A stretch of DNA of 64,000 bases from Mycobacterium cookii (GCF_010727945.1 NZ_AP022569.1:3782001-3846000); one strand, 5' to 3'. Shown: positions 31,785-41,287, numbered from the stretch's first letter. A program made the numbers and translations. The notes: generated from the letters alone by a model not told the origin.

Positions 31785-33302
31785 GTGAGTATTTCGCTTC
31801 TTCTCGAGATGGCGACGTCGAACGATCCCGACCGGACCGCCGTCGTCTCGGGGGACGTCCGGCTGACGACTCAGCAGCTCAGCGATCTCGCCGACGGCGG
31901 CGCCGGGCTCATCGCCCGCTCGGAGGCGTCTCACGTCGCTTACGTCGGCCTCGGCGGCGCGATGCTGCCGCTGCTGATCTTCGCCTCGGCGCGCGCCGGA
32001 GTGGCCTTCACGCCGATCAACTACCGGCTGTCCGCCGACGGCATCACGGCGCTGATCGCCCGGCTGCCCGACCCGCTGGTGGTGGTGGATAGCCGATACC
32101 TCGATGAGCTGGGCGGACCGGACGGTCTGGCCGGTATCACCAAGCAGGTCCTGGTGTCCGACGACTTCCTGGCGCAGGCCCGCGACGCCGAGCCGGCCGC
32201 GGAGTTCGCCGACCCGGACTCGGTCGGCATCGTCTTGTTCACCTCTGGCACGACGTCGCAACCGAAGGCCGTCGAACTCACCCACAACAACCTGACCAGC
32301 TATGTCACCGGCACCGTCGAATTCGCGTCGGCCGAGCCGACCGATGCGGCGCTGATCTGCGTGCCGCCGTACCACATCGCCGGGGTCAGCGCGGCGCTGT
32401 CCAACCTGTACGCCGGACGCAAGATGGTCTACCTGCCCGTCTTCGATCCCGAAGAATGGGTCGCCCTGGTCGACAGCGAGCACGTGACCAGCGCGACCGT
32501 GGTGCCGACCATGCTCGACCGCATCGTCACCGTGCTGCAGCAGGGCGGTCACCAGCTGCCGTCGCTGCGCAACCTGGCCTACGGCGGATCGAAGGTGCCG
32601 TTGCCGCTGGTGCGCGCTGCGCTCGAGTTGCTACCGCACGTCGGTTTCGTCAACGCCTACGGCCTGACCGAAACCAGTTCGACCATCGCCGTGCTCACCC
32701 CGGACGACCACCGCGACGCCCATGCCGCTTCGGATCCGGCCGTGGTCAAACGGTTGGCTTCGGTCGGTCAGCCGGTGCCCAGCATCGAGGTCCAGGTCCG
32801 CGACGAGAACGGCGCGGTGCTCGGGCCGGGGGAGACCGGCGAATTGTTCGTTCGCGGCGAGCAGGTCTCTGGCCGCTACACCGGTATCGGCTCCGTGCTC
32901 GACGAGAACGGTTGGTTCCCCACCCGGGACATCGCCATGCTCGACCACGACGGCTATCTGTTCATCGGCGGCCGCAGCGACGACACCATCATCCGGGGTG
33001 GCGAGAACATCGCGCCCGCCGAGTTGGAGGACGTGCTGATCGAGCACTCTCATGTGCGTGACGTCGCCGTGGTCGGCGTCGAGGATCCGCAATGGGGACA
33101 GGCGATCGTCGCGGTGATTGTGCCGGCAGCCGGAATCGACCCCGACCCCGAGGAATTGCGCGAACACGTGCGCAAGAGTTTGCGGGGGTCACGCACCCCC
33201 GACCGGGTAGTCTTTCGCGACGAGCTGCCCACCAACGCGACGGGCAAAGTGCTTCGCCGCGACATCGTCGAAGAGCTTCGCGCCGCACCGGCCGAGCAGT
33301 GA
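31785..33302 (+). CDS. Acyl-CoA synthetase (adenylate-forming, FadD-like)
   Basis: The 505-residue enzyme has the AMP-binding motif LFTSGTTSQPKAVELTHNN, AYGLTETS and the C-terminal GRSDDTIIRGGENIAPAELE, with a catalytic Lys in NATGKVLRRD. It activates an unknown carboxylic acid to the CoA thioester. The GTG at 31785 begins a protein with normal family N-terminus. It is divergent from the aquaporin gene across 213 bases in which I see no clear regulatory element. A 98-residue conserved protein follows 20 bases later. Confidence 0.88.
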   Translation: MSISLLLEMATSNDPDRTAVVSGDVRLTTQQLSDLADGGAGLIARSEASHVAYVGLGGAMLPLLIFASARAGVAFTPINYRLSADGITALIARLPDPLVVVDSRYLDELGGPDGLAGITKQVLVSDDFLAQARDAEPAAEFADPDSVGIVLFTSGTTSQPKAVELTHNNLTSYVTGTVEFASAEPTDAALICVPPYHIAGVSAALSNLYAGRKMVYLPVFDPEEWVALVDSEHVTSATVVPTMLDRIVTVLQQGGHQLPSLRNLAYGGSKVPLPLVRAALELLPHVGFVNAYGLTETSSTIAVLTPDDHRDAHAASDPAVVKRLASVGQPVPSIEVQVRDENGAVLGPGETGELFVRGEQVSGRYTGIGSVLDENGWFPTRDIAMLDHDGYLFIGGRSDDTIIRGGENIAPAELEDVLIEHSHVRDVAVVGVEDPQWGQAIVAVIVPAAGIDPDPEELREHVRKSLRGSRTPDRVVFRDELPTNATGKVLRRDIVEELRAAPAEQ

Positions 33303-33322
33303 TCGAACCGAGGACCGAAATC

Positions 33323-33619
33323 ATGATCAAGAACGGAACCCGTCTGGCCAGCCAGGTGTGCGACACCCAAGTCATCGTCGTGCGCAGCGCGGACAGCCTT
33401 GACGACCTGCGCTGCGGAGGCGCCCCGATGGTGGAGTTGGACGCCGAGCGTTCGGGTGAACTCGATCCGGCATTCGCCGACGGCAGCGTGATGGGCAAGC
33501 GGTACGTGGACGAGACCGGTGCCGAGGTGTTGGTGACCAAGGCCGGCGCCGGGACTTTGGCCGTGGGTCAGACCGCGCTGAGCCTCAAAGAGGCCAAGCC
33601 GCTGCCGGCCAGCGACTAA
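33323..33619 (+). CDS. Small conserved hypothetical protein, 98 residues
   Basis: ATG 33323 follows CGAGGACC and gives MIKNGTRLASQVCDTQVIVV. The product is soluble, with two cysteines (about C13 and C31) and no recognised domain. It follows the acyl-CoA synthetase by 20 bases and probably shares its transcript. Its stop overlaps the convergent TetR stop by 4 bases. Function is unknown; a role linked to the CoA ligase product is only guilt by association. Confidence 0.7.
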   Translation: MIKNGTRLASQVCDTQVIVVRSADSLDDLRCGGAPMVELDAERSGELDPAFADGSVMGKRYVDETGAEVLVTKAGAGTLAVGQTALSLKEAKPLPASD

Positions 33620-34236
33620 CCCTTGGTCAGGTCGTTACGGCAGACGAATTCCCTTGCCTTGACCAGGAATTCAAGCTGGCCGTAGACCTTGTGCAGCGGG
33701 TCGCTGCTCCGGCTTGACCGGCACAGCACCACGGCGCCTTCCAGCGCCGCGATCGACATCACCGCCAGCGAATCGGCGTCGGGCTCCGGGAACCCGTCTG
33801 CCACGAAGGCCCGCGTCATCGCGGTGCGCCAGTGCGCGAAGATCCGCGCCGCCTCGGCGGCCAGGGGGACGTCGTCCTCGGCCGAACCGATCGCCGCAGC
33901 CACCACCGGACAGCCGGCGCTGAAATCGCTGTCGGCGAGGACGCGTTCCCAGAATTCGACGAATTGCCGCATCAGCACCTTCGCGCCCCGAGCGGCGGCT
34001 TTGTCGATGTCAGCGGTGATCGCCTCGCCGGCGTAGTGCAGCGCCTCGGCGAGGATCTGATTGCGACCGTCCGGGAAGTGGTAGTAAACCGAGCCGCGGG
34101 GTGCGCCGCTGCGGGCCAGGACCTCGTCGATGGTGACGCCGGCGGCGCCGCGTTCCCGCATCACCTCGGCGGCACTGATCAGCATCTTGATTCGGGTATC
34201 GCTCCGCTTCTTGCGGGCATGCGTCGTCACCGTCAT
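33616..34236 (-). CDS. TetR/AcrR family transcriptional regulator
   Basis: The 206-residue protein has an N-terminal TetR helix-turn-helix (KMLISAAEVMRERGAAGVTI, then SGAPRGSVYYHFP) and a TetR C-terminal ligand domain. Such proteins repress nearby genes until a ligand binds. Candidate targets are the convergent acyl-CoA synthetase pair or the divergent crotonase/acyl-CoA dehydrogenase genes. It follows an unlisted 48-codon gene by 18 bases on the same strand and likely shares its promoter. Confidence 0.88.
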   Translation of the reverse strand: MTVTTHARKKRSDTRIKMLISAAEVMRERGAAGVTIDEVLARSGAPRGSVYYHFPDGRNQILAEALHYAGEAITADIDKAAARGAKVLMRQFVEFWERVLADSDFSAGCPVVAAAIGSAEDDVPLAAEAARIFAHWRTAMTRAFVADGFPEPDADSLAVMSIAALEGAVVLCRSSRSSDPLHKVYGQLEFLVKAREFVCRNDLTKG

Positions 34237-34254
34237 AAGCGTCGAGCCCGGGTG

Positions 34255-34401
34255 TCAGGCCGCGCGCGTGTCACGGGGCTGCGGCATCCACCAATGCATC
34301 GCTCGCGGATTGAACCGCATGGAACGCAGCGGCTTGCGGCGCAGTTCGAACATCCGCCCGCTGAACCGGAATCCGGCGACATTGAGCTCGACTACCAGCA
34401 T
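34255..34401 (-). CDS. Small Arg/Trp-rich protein, 48 residues, cotranscribed with TetR
   Basis: Minus-strand ATG at 34401 follows a strong CAGGAGCT ribosome binding site and gives MLVVELNVAGFRFSGRMFEL, ending HWWMPQPRDTRAA at TGA 34255. It is basic, with a hydrophobic beta-like start and a paired Trp. I do not recognise a family. Spacing to the TetR gene is 18 bases, so they form a transcript. A competing overlapping frame lacks a ribosome binding site. Confidence 0.6.
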   Translation of the reverse strand: MLVVELNVAGFRFSGRMFELRRKPLRSMRFNPRAMHWWMPQPRDTRAA

Positions 34402-34423
34402 GATTAGCTCCTGAGCTGAGGAT

Positions 34424-34439
34424 TATGTATGAGAACATA
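34424..34439. promoter_or_regulatory. Inverted repeat, candidate TetR operator
   Basis: tatgt-atgaga-acata: 5-base arms around 6 bases, in an AT-rich island upstream of the 48-codon/TetR transcript and 137 bases before the divergent crotonase gene. Its position fits autoregulation; binding is inference. Confidence 0.35.
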
Positions 34440-34563
34440 TAAGACTCGCGTCTAGCACGCAACCGGTGCGGCCTCCCAGCACGTCAAGAGTGACGTATCG
34501 CACAGCTAATCAATCTCGGCCCATTAGTAGGCGTGGTGGGAATCTGAATTATGCCCTATTGCA

Positions 34564-34569
34564 TATTCT
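34564..34569 (+). promoter_or_regulatory. -10 box for leaderless crotonase transcript
   Basis: TATTCT ends 6 bases before ATG 34576 and no ribosome binding site precedes that ATG, so transcription probably starts at the start codon. This supports 34576 over the later in-frame ATG at 34609. Confidence 0.45.
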
Positions 34570-34575
34570 CTTGAT

Positions 34576-35403
34576 ATGCGCTTCACTCGCGGAATGACTG
34601 GCATTTCACGTGCACTACCCGCGCTGGACACCGTGACCCTCGAGCGCGACGGTCACGTCCTGCTGATCGGCCTGAACCGGCCGGACAAGCGCAACGCCTT
34701 CAACCGAGCGATGCTCACCGATCTGTCCAGCGCCTACGGGTTGCTGGAGTCGGACCCATCGGTGCGCGCGGGCGTGTTGTTCGCGCACGGAGACCATTTC
34801 ACCGGCGGGCTTGACCTCGTCGACGTAGGACCCAACATCGCATCCGGTGACTTTTCGTTGCCGTCCGACGGGCGGGACCCGTGGCGGCTCGACGGTTCGT
34901 GGATCACGCCGCTGGTCGCGGTCGCGCACGGCTGGTGCATGACGTTGGGAATCGAGCTGCTGCTGGCCGCCGACATCCGCATCGCGGCGACGGGAACCCG
35001 GTTCGCTCAACTCGAGGTGCGGCGCGGCATCTATCCGTTCGGCGGCGCGACCTTACGGCTGCCCCGGGAGGGCGGTTGGGGTAACGCGATGCGCTGGCTG
35101 CTCACCGGTGATGAGTTCGACGCCGTCGAGGCGCACCGAATCGGTCTGGTGCAAGAAGTCGCCGACGACGCCGACGCCGGGCTGGCGCGCGCCCGCGGGA
35201 TCGCCCGCACCATCGCCGAGCGGTCGGCGCCGCTGGGCGTGCAGGCCACGCTGGCGTCGGCTCACCTGGCCCGCGAACGCGGCGATGCGGCGGCGATCGA
35301 GCGGTTACGCCCCGACGTCGCTGCGCTGTTCGCGACCGCCGATGCCGCCGAAGGAGTGCAGTCGTTCATCGAGCGCCGCCAAGCACAATTCCAAGGGCGC
35401 TGA
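34576..35403 (+). CDS. Crotonase-family enoyl-CoA hydratase/isomerase
   Basis: The 275-residue protein has [14 protein letters not shown], the oxyanion-hole segment [11 protein letters not shown] and [18 protein letters not shown], typical of the crotonase fold. The middle reads [16 protein letters not shown], so the classic glutamate positions differ from textbook hydratases and the exact reaction is open. It acts on a CoA thioester in the cytosol. The acyl-CoA dehydrogenase gene follows 44 bases later with its own ribosome binding site, suggesting a shared fatty-acid breakdown step. Confidence 0.82.
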   Translation: MRFTRGMTGISRALPALDTVTLERDGHVLLIGLNRPDKRNAFNRAMLTDLSSAYGLLESDPSVRAGVLFAHGDHFTGGLDLVDVGPNIASGDFSLPSDGRDPWRLDGSWITPLVAVAHGWCMTLGIELLLAADIRIAATGTRFAQLEVRRGIYPFGGATLRLPREGGWGNAMRWLLTGDEFDAVEAHRIGLVQEVADDADAGLARARGIARTIAERSAPLGVQATLASAHLARERGDAAAIERLRPDVAALFATADAAEGVQSFIERRQAQFQGR

Positions 35404-35447
35404 ACCGCGTTACGCTTTTCCGACGGAGCCGATCGGGAGGCGTAGCC

Positions 35448-37283
35448 ATGGGCCATTACCGCAGCAATGTCCGCGATCTGGAGTTCAACCTGTTCGAGGT
35501 GCTGGCTTTGGACGAGGTGCTCGCCGACGACGCATTCGGCGACTTGGACGGTGAATCGGTGCAGCAGATGCTCGCCGAGGCCGCCCGGTTGGCCGAGGGG
35601 CCGGTAGCCGAGTCGTTCGCCGAAAGCGATCGTCACCCGCCGACGTTTGATCCCGACACCCATGTCGTGACTCTGCCGGACCCGTTTAAGAAGTCGCTGC
35701 AGGCATGGCGGGAGGGCGAGTGGTTCCGCGTCGGGCTCGCCGAGGATGTCGGCGGTGTGCCCGCGCCGTCGATGGTGCAGTGGGCCGTCAACGAGTTGGT
35801 GCTCGGCGCGAACCCCGCGGTGTTCATGTACATGGCGGGGCCGATTCTCGCGAACATCCTCTATGGGATCGGCAATGAGCAGCAACGGCATTGGGCAGCC
35901 ATGGCGATCGACCGCAACTGGGGCGCCACCATGGTGCTCACCGAACCCGACGCCGGCTCCGACGTTGGCGCCGGACGGACCAAGGCGATCGATCAGGGCG
36001 ACGGCACCTGGCACATCGACGGCGTCAAGCGGTTCATCACCAGTGGCGACAGCGACGACGTGTTCGAGAACATCCTGCACATGGTGCTGGCCCGGCCGGA
36101 GGGCGCAGGTCCGGGCACCAAGGGGCTGAGCCTGTTTCTGGTGCCGAAGTTCCTGCTCGATCCCGAGACCGGCGAGCCGGGGGAGCGCAACGGGGTCTTC
36201 GTCACTGGGGTAGAGCACAAGATGGGCCTCAAGGTCTCGGCCACGTGCGAATTGACCTTCGGTCAGCACGGCGTCCCGGCGACGGGCTGGCTGGTCGGCG
36301 ACCGCCACAACGGCATCGCGCAGATGTTCAAGATCATCGAGTATGCGCGAATGATGGTGGGCACCAAGGCCATCGGGACACTGTCGACGGGTTACCTGAA
36401 CGCATTGGACTACGCGAAGACCCGCGTCCAGGGTGCCGACCTGACTCAGATGACCGACAAGACCGCGCCGCGGGTCACCATCATCCATCATCCCGACGTG
36501 CGCCGTGCCCTGGTGACCCAGAAGGCTTACGCCGAAGGTCTGCGCGCGCTGTATCTGTACACCGCGGCACACCAGGACCCGTCGGTCGCCTCCGTCGTGT
36601 CCGGTGCCGACGCCGAACTGGCGGACAAGGTCAACGATCTGCTGTTGCCGATCGTCAAAGGGGTTGGCTCCGAACGGGCTTACCAATGTCTGACCGAGTC
36701 GCTGCAGACCCTGGGCGGGTCCGGCTTCCTGCAGGACTATCCGATGGAGCAGTACATCCGCGACGCCAAGATCGACAGCCTCTATGAAGGCACTACCGCA
36801 ATTCAGGCGCAGGACTTCTTCTTTCGCAAGATCATCCGCGACCACGGCGTCGCACTGAACCATTTGGTCACTCAGATCGAGTCGTTCATCGACAGCACCG
36901 AGGCCCGGCCCGAACTCGCCGACGCCCGAAAGCAACTCGCCACCGCCGTCGACGATCTGCAAGCCTGGGTCGCCACGATGACCGGTTACCTGTTCGCTTC
37001 GCAGGAAGACGCCCGGGAACTCTACCGGGTCGGTCTCGAGTCGGTGGCATTCCTGCTCGCGGTCGGCGACCTGCTCATCGGCTGGCTGCTGCTGCGGCAG
37101 GCGGAGATCGCGCTGACAGCGCTCGACAACAATCCCGGGCCCGCCGATAGCGCGTTTTATGCCGGAAAGGTCGCTACCGCAAACTTTTTCGTCAAGAACG
37201 TGCTGCCACGACTGAGCGCCGACCGCGAGATCGCGGCCAATGTCGATCTCGCGGTCATGCAGCTGCGCGAAGAAGCCTTCTAG
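35448..37283 (+). CDS. Acyl-CoA dehydrogenase, FadE5-like paralogue
   Basis: The 611-residue enzyme has exactly the length I recall for M. tuberculosis FadE5 and near-identical stretches such as [14 protein letters not shown] and [20 protein letters not shown]. The catalytic base is E447 in LYEGTTAIQ. It introduces the alpha-beta double bond into acyl-CoA, using FAD and electron transfer flavoprotein. FadE5 itself is normally in the htdX-fabG4-fadA2-fadE5 block, whose first gene is at the right edge here, so this copy is probably a paralogue. GGGAGG precedes the ATG, and a TACGCT -10 lies near 35411. Confidence 0.88.
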   Translation: MGHYRSNVRDLEFNLFEVLALDEVLADDAFGDLDGESVQQMLAEAARLAEGPVAESFAESDRHPPTFDPDTHVVTLPDPFKKSLQAWREGEWFRVGLAEDVGGVPAPSMVQWAVNELVLGANPAVFMYMAGPILANILYGIGNEQQRHWAAMAIDRNWGATMVLTEPDAGSDVGAGRTKAIDQGDGTWHIDGVKRFITSGDSDDVFENILHMVLARPEGAGPGTKGLSLFLVPKFLLDPETGEPGERNGVFVTGVEHKMGLKVSATCELTFGQHGVPATGWLVGDRHNGIAQMFKIIEYARMMVGTKAIGTLSTGYLNALDYAKTRVQGADLTQMTDKTAPRVTIIHHPDVRRALVTQKAYAEGLRALYLYTAAHQDPSVASVVSGADAELADKVNDLLLPIVKGVGSERAYQCLTESLQTLGGSGFLQDYPMEQYIRDAKIDSLYEGTTAIQAQDFFFRKIIRDHGVALNHLVTQIESFIDSTEARPELADARKQLATAVDDLQAWVATMTGYLFASQEDARELYRVGLESVAFLLAVGDLLIGWLLLRQAEIALTALDNNPGPADSAFYAGKVATANFFVKNVLPRLSADREIAANVDLAVMQLREEAF

Positions 37284-37286
37284 CGC

Positions 37287-38759
37287 TTACGCATCCAGGG
37301 TGTAGCCCATCGGCATTAGCACGCTCTTCTGCTGAGTGAAGTGCTCGACGCCCTCCGGCCCGTTCTCGCGGCCGATCCCGGAGTTCTTGTAGCCGCCGAA
37401 CGGACAGCACGGGTCGAAGGCGTACCAGTTGATGCCGTACGTGCCGGTGCGGATCTGCTCGGACACCTTGATGCCGCGCGGCACGTCGGCGGTCCACACA
37501 CTGCCGGCCAGGCCGTACGCCGAGTCGTTGGCGATCTTGATCGCCTCGTCTTCGGTGTCGTAGGGAATGACGCTGAGCACCGGCCCGAAGATCTCCTCCT
37601 GGGCGATCGTCATCTTGTTGTCGACGTCGGCGAACACCGTCGGCTGCACGAAGAAACCGGAGTCCAGTCCTTCGGGGCGTCCGCCGCCGCACACCAGCCG
37701 AGCGCCCTCCTCGACGCCTTTGGCGATGTAGCCCTCGACCCGCTCCCGCTGCTTCGCCGAGATCAGCGACCCGACCTGGGCGCCCGGGTCCGACGGCAGC
37801 CCCACCGGCAACGACTGGGCGAAAGCGCTGATGGCATCGACGATTTCGTCGTAGCGCGAGCGGGGCGCCAGGATGCGGGTCTGCGCGACACATGCCTGGC
37901 CGGTGTTCATGATCCCGGAGAACACCAGCATCGGGACCGAGGCGGCCAAGTCGACGTCGTCGAGCAGGATGGCCGCCGACTTGCCGCCCAGCTCCAAGGT
38001 GCACGGCTTGAGCATGTCCGCGGCGCGCTTGCCGATCTCCTTGCCGACGGCCGAGCTGCCGGTGAACGAGAAGATGTCGATGTCGGGGTTGGAGGTCAGT
38101 GCCTGCCCGGTCTCGACGCCGCCCGGGACGATCGACAGCACACCTTCGGGCAGGCCGGCCTCGGCGAACGCCTCCGCCAAAGCGTTTGCGCTCAGCGGTG
38201 TTTCGGCAGCCGGCTTGAGCACCACCGTGCAACCGGCCAGCAGCGCCGGGCCCAGCTTGTTGATCGCCAGGAACAGCGGCACGTTCCACGCAACTATCGC
38301 GCCGACCACACCGATCGGCTCACGATGAACGATGGTCTGCCCGTAGCCGCCGGTCCGGATCTCCTGCCACTTGACCTGGTCGACGGCCGGGCCGGCGAAG
38401 AAGTTCAGGCACCCGATTCCGCTCATCCACTGCATCGTCTCGACGCTGAGCGGCGGCTGGCCGGTCTCGAGTCCGAGCAGCTTGACGAATGCGTCCTTAC
38501 GCTCTTCCAGCAGCTTGAGCGCGTTGCCGATGACGGCCGCCCGCTCCTTCGGCGGTGTCGAGGGCCACGGGCCGTTGTCGAATGCCGCGCGGGCCGCGGC
38601 GACCGCGGCGTTGACGTCGGCCGGCGCCGCCAGGGGCACCTTGCCGACGTACTCGCCGGTGGCCGGGCAGTGCACCTCGATGACGTCGGACGTCGACGGC
38701 TCGGTCCACTTGCCGCCGATGAAAAGCTTGTCGTATTCGGTCTTGGCCTCATCGCTCAT
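37287..38759 (-). CDS. NAD(P)-dependent aldehyde dehydrogenase (Rv0223c-like)
   Basis: The 490-residue enzyme has the active-site cysteine C290 in GQACVAQTR and the general base Glu in LELGGKSAAI, plus the FTGSSAVGKE cofactor turn. It oxidises an aldehyde to the acid; the substrate is unknown. The position before the methyltransferase gene matches Rv0223c (487 residues). GAGGAGGAG precedes the ATG. The gene converges on the acyl-CoA dehydrogenase with 3 bases between stops. Confidence 0.9.
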   Translation of the reverse strand: MSDEAKTEYDKLFIGGKWTEPSTSDVIEVHCPATGEYVGKVPLAAPADVNAAVAAARAAFDNGPWPSTPPKERAAVIGNALKLLEERKDAFVKLLGLETGQPPLSVETMQWMSGIGCLNFFAGPAVDQVKWQEIRTGGYGQTIVHREPIGVVGAIVAWNVPLFLAINKLGPALLAGCTVVLKPAAETPLSANALAEAFAEAGLPEGVLSIVPGGVETGQALTSNPDIDIFSFTGSSAVGKEIGKRAADMLKPCTLELGGKSAAILLDDVDLAASVPMLVFSGIMNTGQACVAQTRILAPRSRYDEIVDAISAFAQSLPVGLPSDPGAQVGSLISAKQRERVEGYIAKGVEEGARLVCGGGRPEGLDSGFFVQPTVFADVDNKMTIAQEEIFGPVLSVIPYDTEDEAIKIANDSAYGLAGSVWTADVPRGIKVSEQIRTGTYGINWYAFDPCCPFGGYKNSGIGRENGPEGVEHFTQQKSVLMPMGYTLDA

Positions 38760-38876
38760 AAGCGCCGCTCCTCCTCATCGCTCCGCTCTGCATCGTCGCC
38801 GGCGGTCATGGCCGCCACCCTACCCAAGCAATCGCAGAACGAGAACACGTTTCAGTCAAGAGCTGACGGCGTCGGA

Positions 38877-39641
38877 CTAAGGCCGTAGCACCAGCACCAG
38901 ATTGCTCACCAAAAACTCGCGTAGCACCGGCACTGACGTCAGCCACCACGCCCATCGCGGGTGGTAGCGGGGAAACGCGTCGACCAGCGCGCCGGTGCTG
39001 GCGGCCCAGTCCAGGCCCTCGGCCACCGACACCGCGAACAACGACGAGCCGTAGTCGTTTTTCGCCCGGTGGCCGTGCCTGCGGGCGTAACGGTCGGCGG
39101 CGCGGGCCCCGCCGAGATAGTGGGTCAGCCCCATCTCGTGGCCGCCGAACGGGCCCAGCCACACCGTGTAGGACAACACCACCAAGCCGCCGGGCCGGGT
39201 GACCCGCAACATTTCGGCACCGAGCCGCCAGGGTCGCGGCACATGCTCGGCGACGTTGGAGGACAGGCAGATGTCCACACTGTCGTCGGCGAACGGCAGT
39301 GCCATGCCCGAGGCTCGAACGAACGTCCCGGCATTCCGCTCGAAAACAACTCCGCTGCTGTGCATTTCGGCCGGATCCGGTTCGACCCCCAGATAGTGCA
39401 CGCCGGCGTCGGCGAATGCGGTCGCGAAGTATCCCGGCCCGCCGCCGACATCGAGCACGGCGCGGCCGGCCATCGAGTCGCCGTGGATTCCTCGCCACAG
39501 GTCGCCGACCATCGCGGCAGTGTCGGACGCCAGCCCGCTGTAGAACCGGGTCGGATCAGGCTGCTCGTAGCGGAACTCCCACAGCAGCCGCAGCGAACGG
39601 GACAGCGTTGCCCGCTGCGCGAACACTTCCGTCACGGCCAC
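38877..39641 (-). CDS. Class I SAM-dependent methyltransferase (Rv0224c-like)
   Basis: The 254-residue protein has motif I VLDVGGGPGYFATAFA, an acidic residue after it in GVEPDPAEMH, and SSNVAEHVPRPWRLGAE for the acceptor side. The length matches Rv0224c. The substrate is not known; its fixed place beside a glycosyltransferase and membrane proteins in mycobacteria suggests an envelope lipid or sugar. It is divergent from the glycosyltransferase gene with 39 bases between starts. Confidence 0.88.
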   Translation of the reverse strand: MAVTEVFAQRATLSRSLRLLWEFRYEQPDPTRFYSGLASDTAAMVGDLWRGIHGDSMAGRAVLDVGGGPGYFATAFADAGVHYLGVEPDPAEMHSSGVVFERNAGTFVRASGMALPFADDSVDICLSSNVAEHVPRPWRLGAEMLRVTRPGGLVVLSYTVWLGPFGGHEMGLTHYLGGARAADRYARRHGHRAKNDYGSSLFAVSVAEGLDWAASTGALVDAFPRYHPRWAWWLTSVPVLREFLVSNLVLVLRP

Positions 39642-39668
39642 CGGCCAACCCTAAAGCGGGGGCATCGC

Positions 39669-39674
39669 TAGGCT
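39669..39674 (+). promoter_or_regulatory. -10 box for leaderless glycosyltransferase transcript
   Basis: TAGGCT fits TANNNT and ends 6 bases before ATG 39681. No ribosome binding site is present. Confidence 0.45.
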
Positions 39675-39680
39675 GTCACG

Positions 39681-40835
39681 ATGCCTGGTCTGCGCTCGGT
39701 GCTGCTGCTGTGCTGGCGCGACACCGGCCACCCCCAGGGCGGCGGCAGCGAGACCTACCTGCAACGCATCGGCGCCCAACTGGCCGCATCCGGCGTCGAG
39801 GTCACCTTGCGCACGGCGCGCTACCCCGGTGCTGCGCGCCGCGAAGTCGTCGACGGTGTGCAGATCATGCGCGCGGGCGGACGCTACTCGGTCTATGTCT
39901 GGGCGATGCTGGCGATGACGGCCGCTCGCCTGGGTATCGGACCGCTGCGGAGCGTTCGGCCGGATGTGGTGGTCGACACCCAAAACGGCATCCCCTTTCT
40001 GGCCAGGCTGATCTACGGCGCCCGAGCCGTGCTGCTGGTACACCACTGTCACCGTGAGCAGTGGCCGGTGGCCGGCCCGGTGTTGAGCCGGATTGGCTGG
40101 TTCATCGAATCCTGGTTGTCGCCGCGGCTGCATCGCGGCAGTCAATATGTGACGGTGTCGCTGCCGTCAGCCCGCGACCTGGACTGCCTCGGTGTCGACA
40201 ACGAGCGAATTGCGGTGGTGCGCAACGGCCTCGACGAGGTTCCCGCGCCGTCGCTGGCAGGTCCGCGATCGGCTTCGCCGCGGGTGCTGGTGTTGTCCCG
40301 GCTGGTGCCGCACAAGCAGATCGAGGACGCGCTGACGGCAGTGGCGCAACTCCGGCCGGAAATTCCCGATGTGCACCTCGACGTCGTCGGTGGCGGATGG
40401 TGGCGTCAACGCCTGCTCGATCACGCGGCGCGGCTCGGCATCAGCGATGCGGTGGCTTTCCACGGTCATATCGATGACGCCGCCAAACACCGTGTCGTGC
40501 AACAGGCTTGGGTGCACGTGCTGCCATCGCGCAAAGAGGGCTGGGGTCTGGCCGTCATCGAGGCCGCGCAGCACGCGGTGCCCACCATCGGTTACCGGTC
40601 CTCTGGCGGGCTGGCCGATTCGATCATCGACGGCGTGACCGGTGTGCTGGTCGACAGCCGCGATGACTTGGTGAATCGGCTGCGGCAGTTGCTGGCCGAT
40701 CCGGTGCTGCGCGAACAACTCGGCACGAAAGCGCAAGCGCGCAGCGCCGAATTCTCTTGGCGGCAAACGGCGGAAGCGATGCGGACCGTGTTGGAGTCGG
40801 TGATGACCGGCGAGCGCGTGAGCGGAGTGGTGTAG
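39681..40835 (+). CDS. Glycosyltransferase family 4 (Rv0225-like)
   Basis: The 384-residue protein has a GT-B layout. The N-terminus has DTGHPQGGGSETYLQR, a glycine-rich start of GT4 enzymes, and the C-terminal half has VLSRLVPHKQIEDAL and the EX7E-type motif KEGWGLAVIEAAQ. It transfers a sugar from a nucleotide donor; donor and acceptor are unknown. The length equals Rv0225, whose neighbours Rv0224c and Rv0226c-Rv0228 are also kept here, pointing to envelope glycan or glycolipid work. Confidence 0.9.
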   Translation: MPGLRSVLLLCWRDTGHPQGGGSETYLQRIGAQLAASGVEVTLRTARYPGAARREVVDGVQIMRAGGRYSVYVWAMLAMTAARLGIGPLRSVRPDVVVDTQNGIPFLARLIYGARAVLLVHHCHREQWPVAGPVLSRIGWFIESWLSPRLHRGSQYVTVSLPSARDLDCLGVDNERIAVVRNGLDEVPAPSLAGPRSASPRVLVLSRLVPHKQIEDALTAVAQLRPEIPDVHLDVVGGGWWRQRLLDHAARLGISDAVAFHGHIDDAAKHRVVQQAWVHVLPSRKEGWGLAVIEAAQHAVPTIGYRSSGGLADSIIDGVTGVLVDSRDDLVNRLRQLLADPVLREQLGTKAQARSAEFSWRQTAEAMRTVLESVMTGERVSGVV

Positions 40836-40838
40836 CGC

Positions 40839-41261
40839 TCAACCGAACGTCAGCTGCTGCAGCACCCGCAGGAAGACGCTTCGGTCCTCGGTGGACAAAT
40901 GGGCGAGCCAACGCTCCTCGCCGCGCTGGATATCGGCCTGCACCGCGTTTTTGATCGAACGACCCGACTCGGTGATCGTCAGCAAGCGTGCCCGACGGTC
41001 GTCGGGATCGGGAACCCGTTCGATGTAGCGGTGCTTCTGCAACTCGTCGAGGACGGGGATGATGCGCGTCTTGTCGGCGCCGATCGATTCGGCCAGGGTC
41101 GCCTGGGTGCGAATCGGCGAATTGTCGAGGGCGCTCAACACGATGTAGGCCCACATCGACAGCCCGTGCGCGTCCAGCACCGGCTGCTCGGCGGCCACCG
41201 TCTCCCGGGTCAGCTGCGCAAGCATCGCCGCGAGATCCGGTCTTCGGGGCCTCCGCGCCAT
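40839..41261 (-). CDS. MarR family transcriptional regulator
   Basis: The 140-residue winged-helix protein has RTQATLAESIGADKTRIIPV as recognition region and the wing RVPDPDDRRARLLTIT, diagnostic of MarR. The ATG at 41261 follows a TATTAT -10 box by 6 bases, so it is probably leaderless. Longer in-frame extension upstream would run through the divergent promoter. It is divergent from the TIGR03086 gene and probably controls it and itself. It converges on the glycosyltransferase gene with 3 bases between stops. No such pair sits here in M. tuberculosis. Confidence 0.88.
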   Translation of the reverse strand: MARRPRRPDLAAMLAQLTRETVAAEQPVLDAHGLSMWAYIVLSALDNSPIRTQATLAESIGADKTRIIPVLDELQKHRYIERVPDPDDRRARLLTITESGRSIKNAVQADIQRGEERWLAHLSTEDRSVFLRVLQQLTFG

Positions 41262-41267
41262 GTCGCG

Positions 41268-41273
41268 ATAATA
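41268..41273 (-). promoter_or_regulatory. -10 box for leaderless marR transcript
   Basis: TATTAT on the minus strand, 6 bases upstream of the MarR ATG at 41261. The nested inverted repeats at 41288-41320 cover the matching -35 region. Confidence 0.5.
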
Positions 41274-41287
41274 GTGCTTGACATATC

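Noticed and set aside
35262..36962. 566-codon minus-strand open frame
   Set aside because: Antisense to the FadE5-like gene with visible catalytic Glu; no domain of its own.
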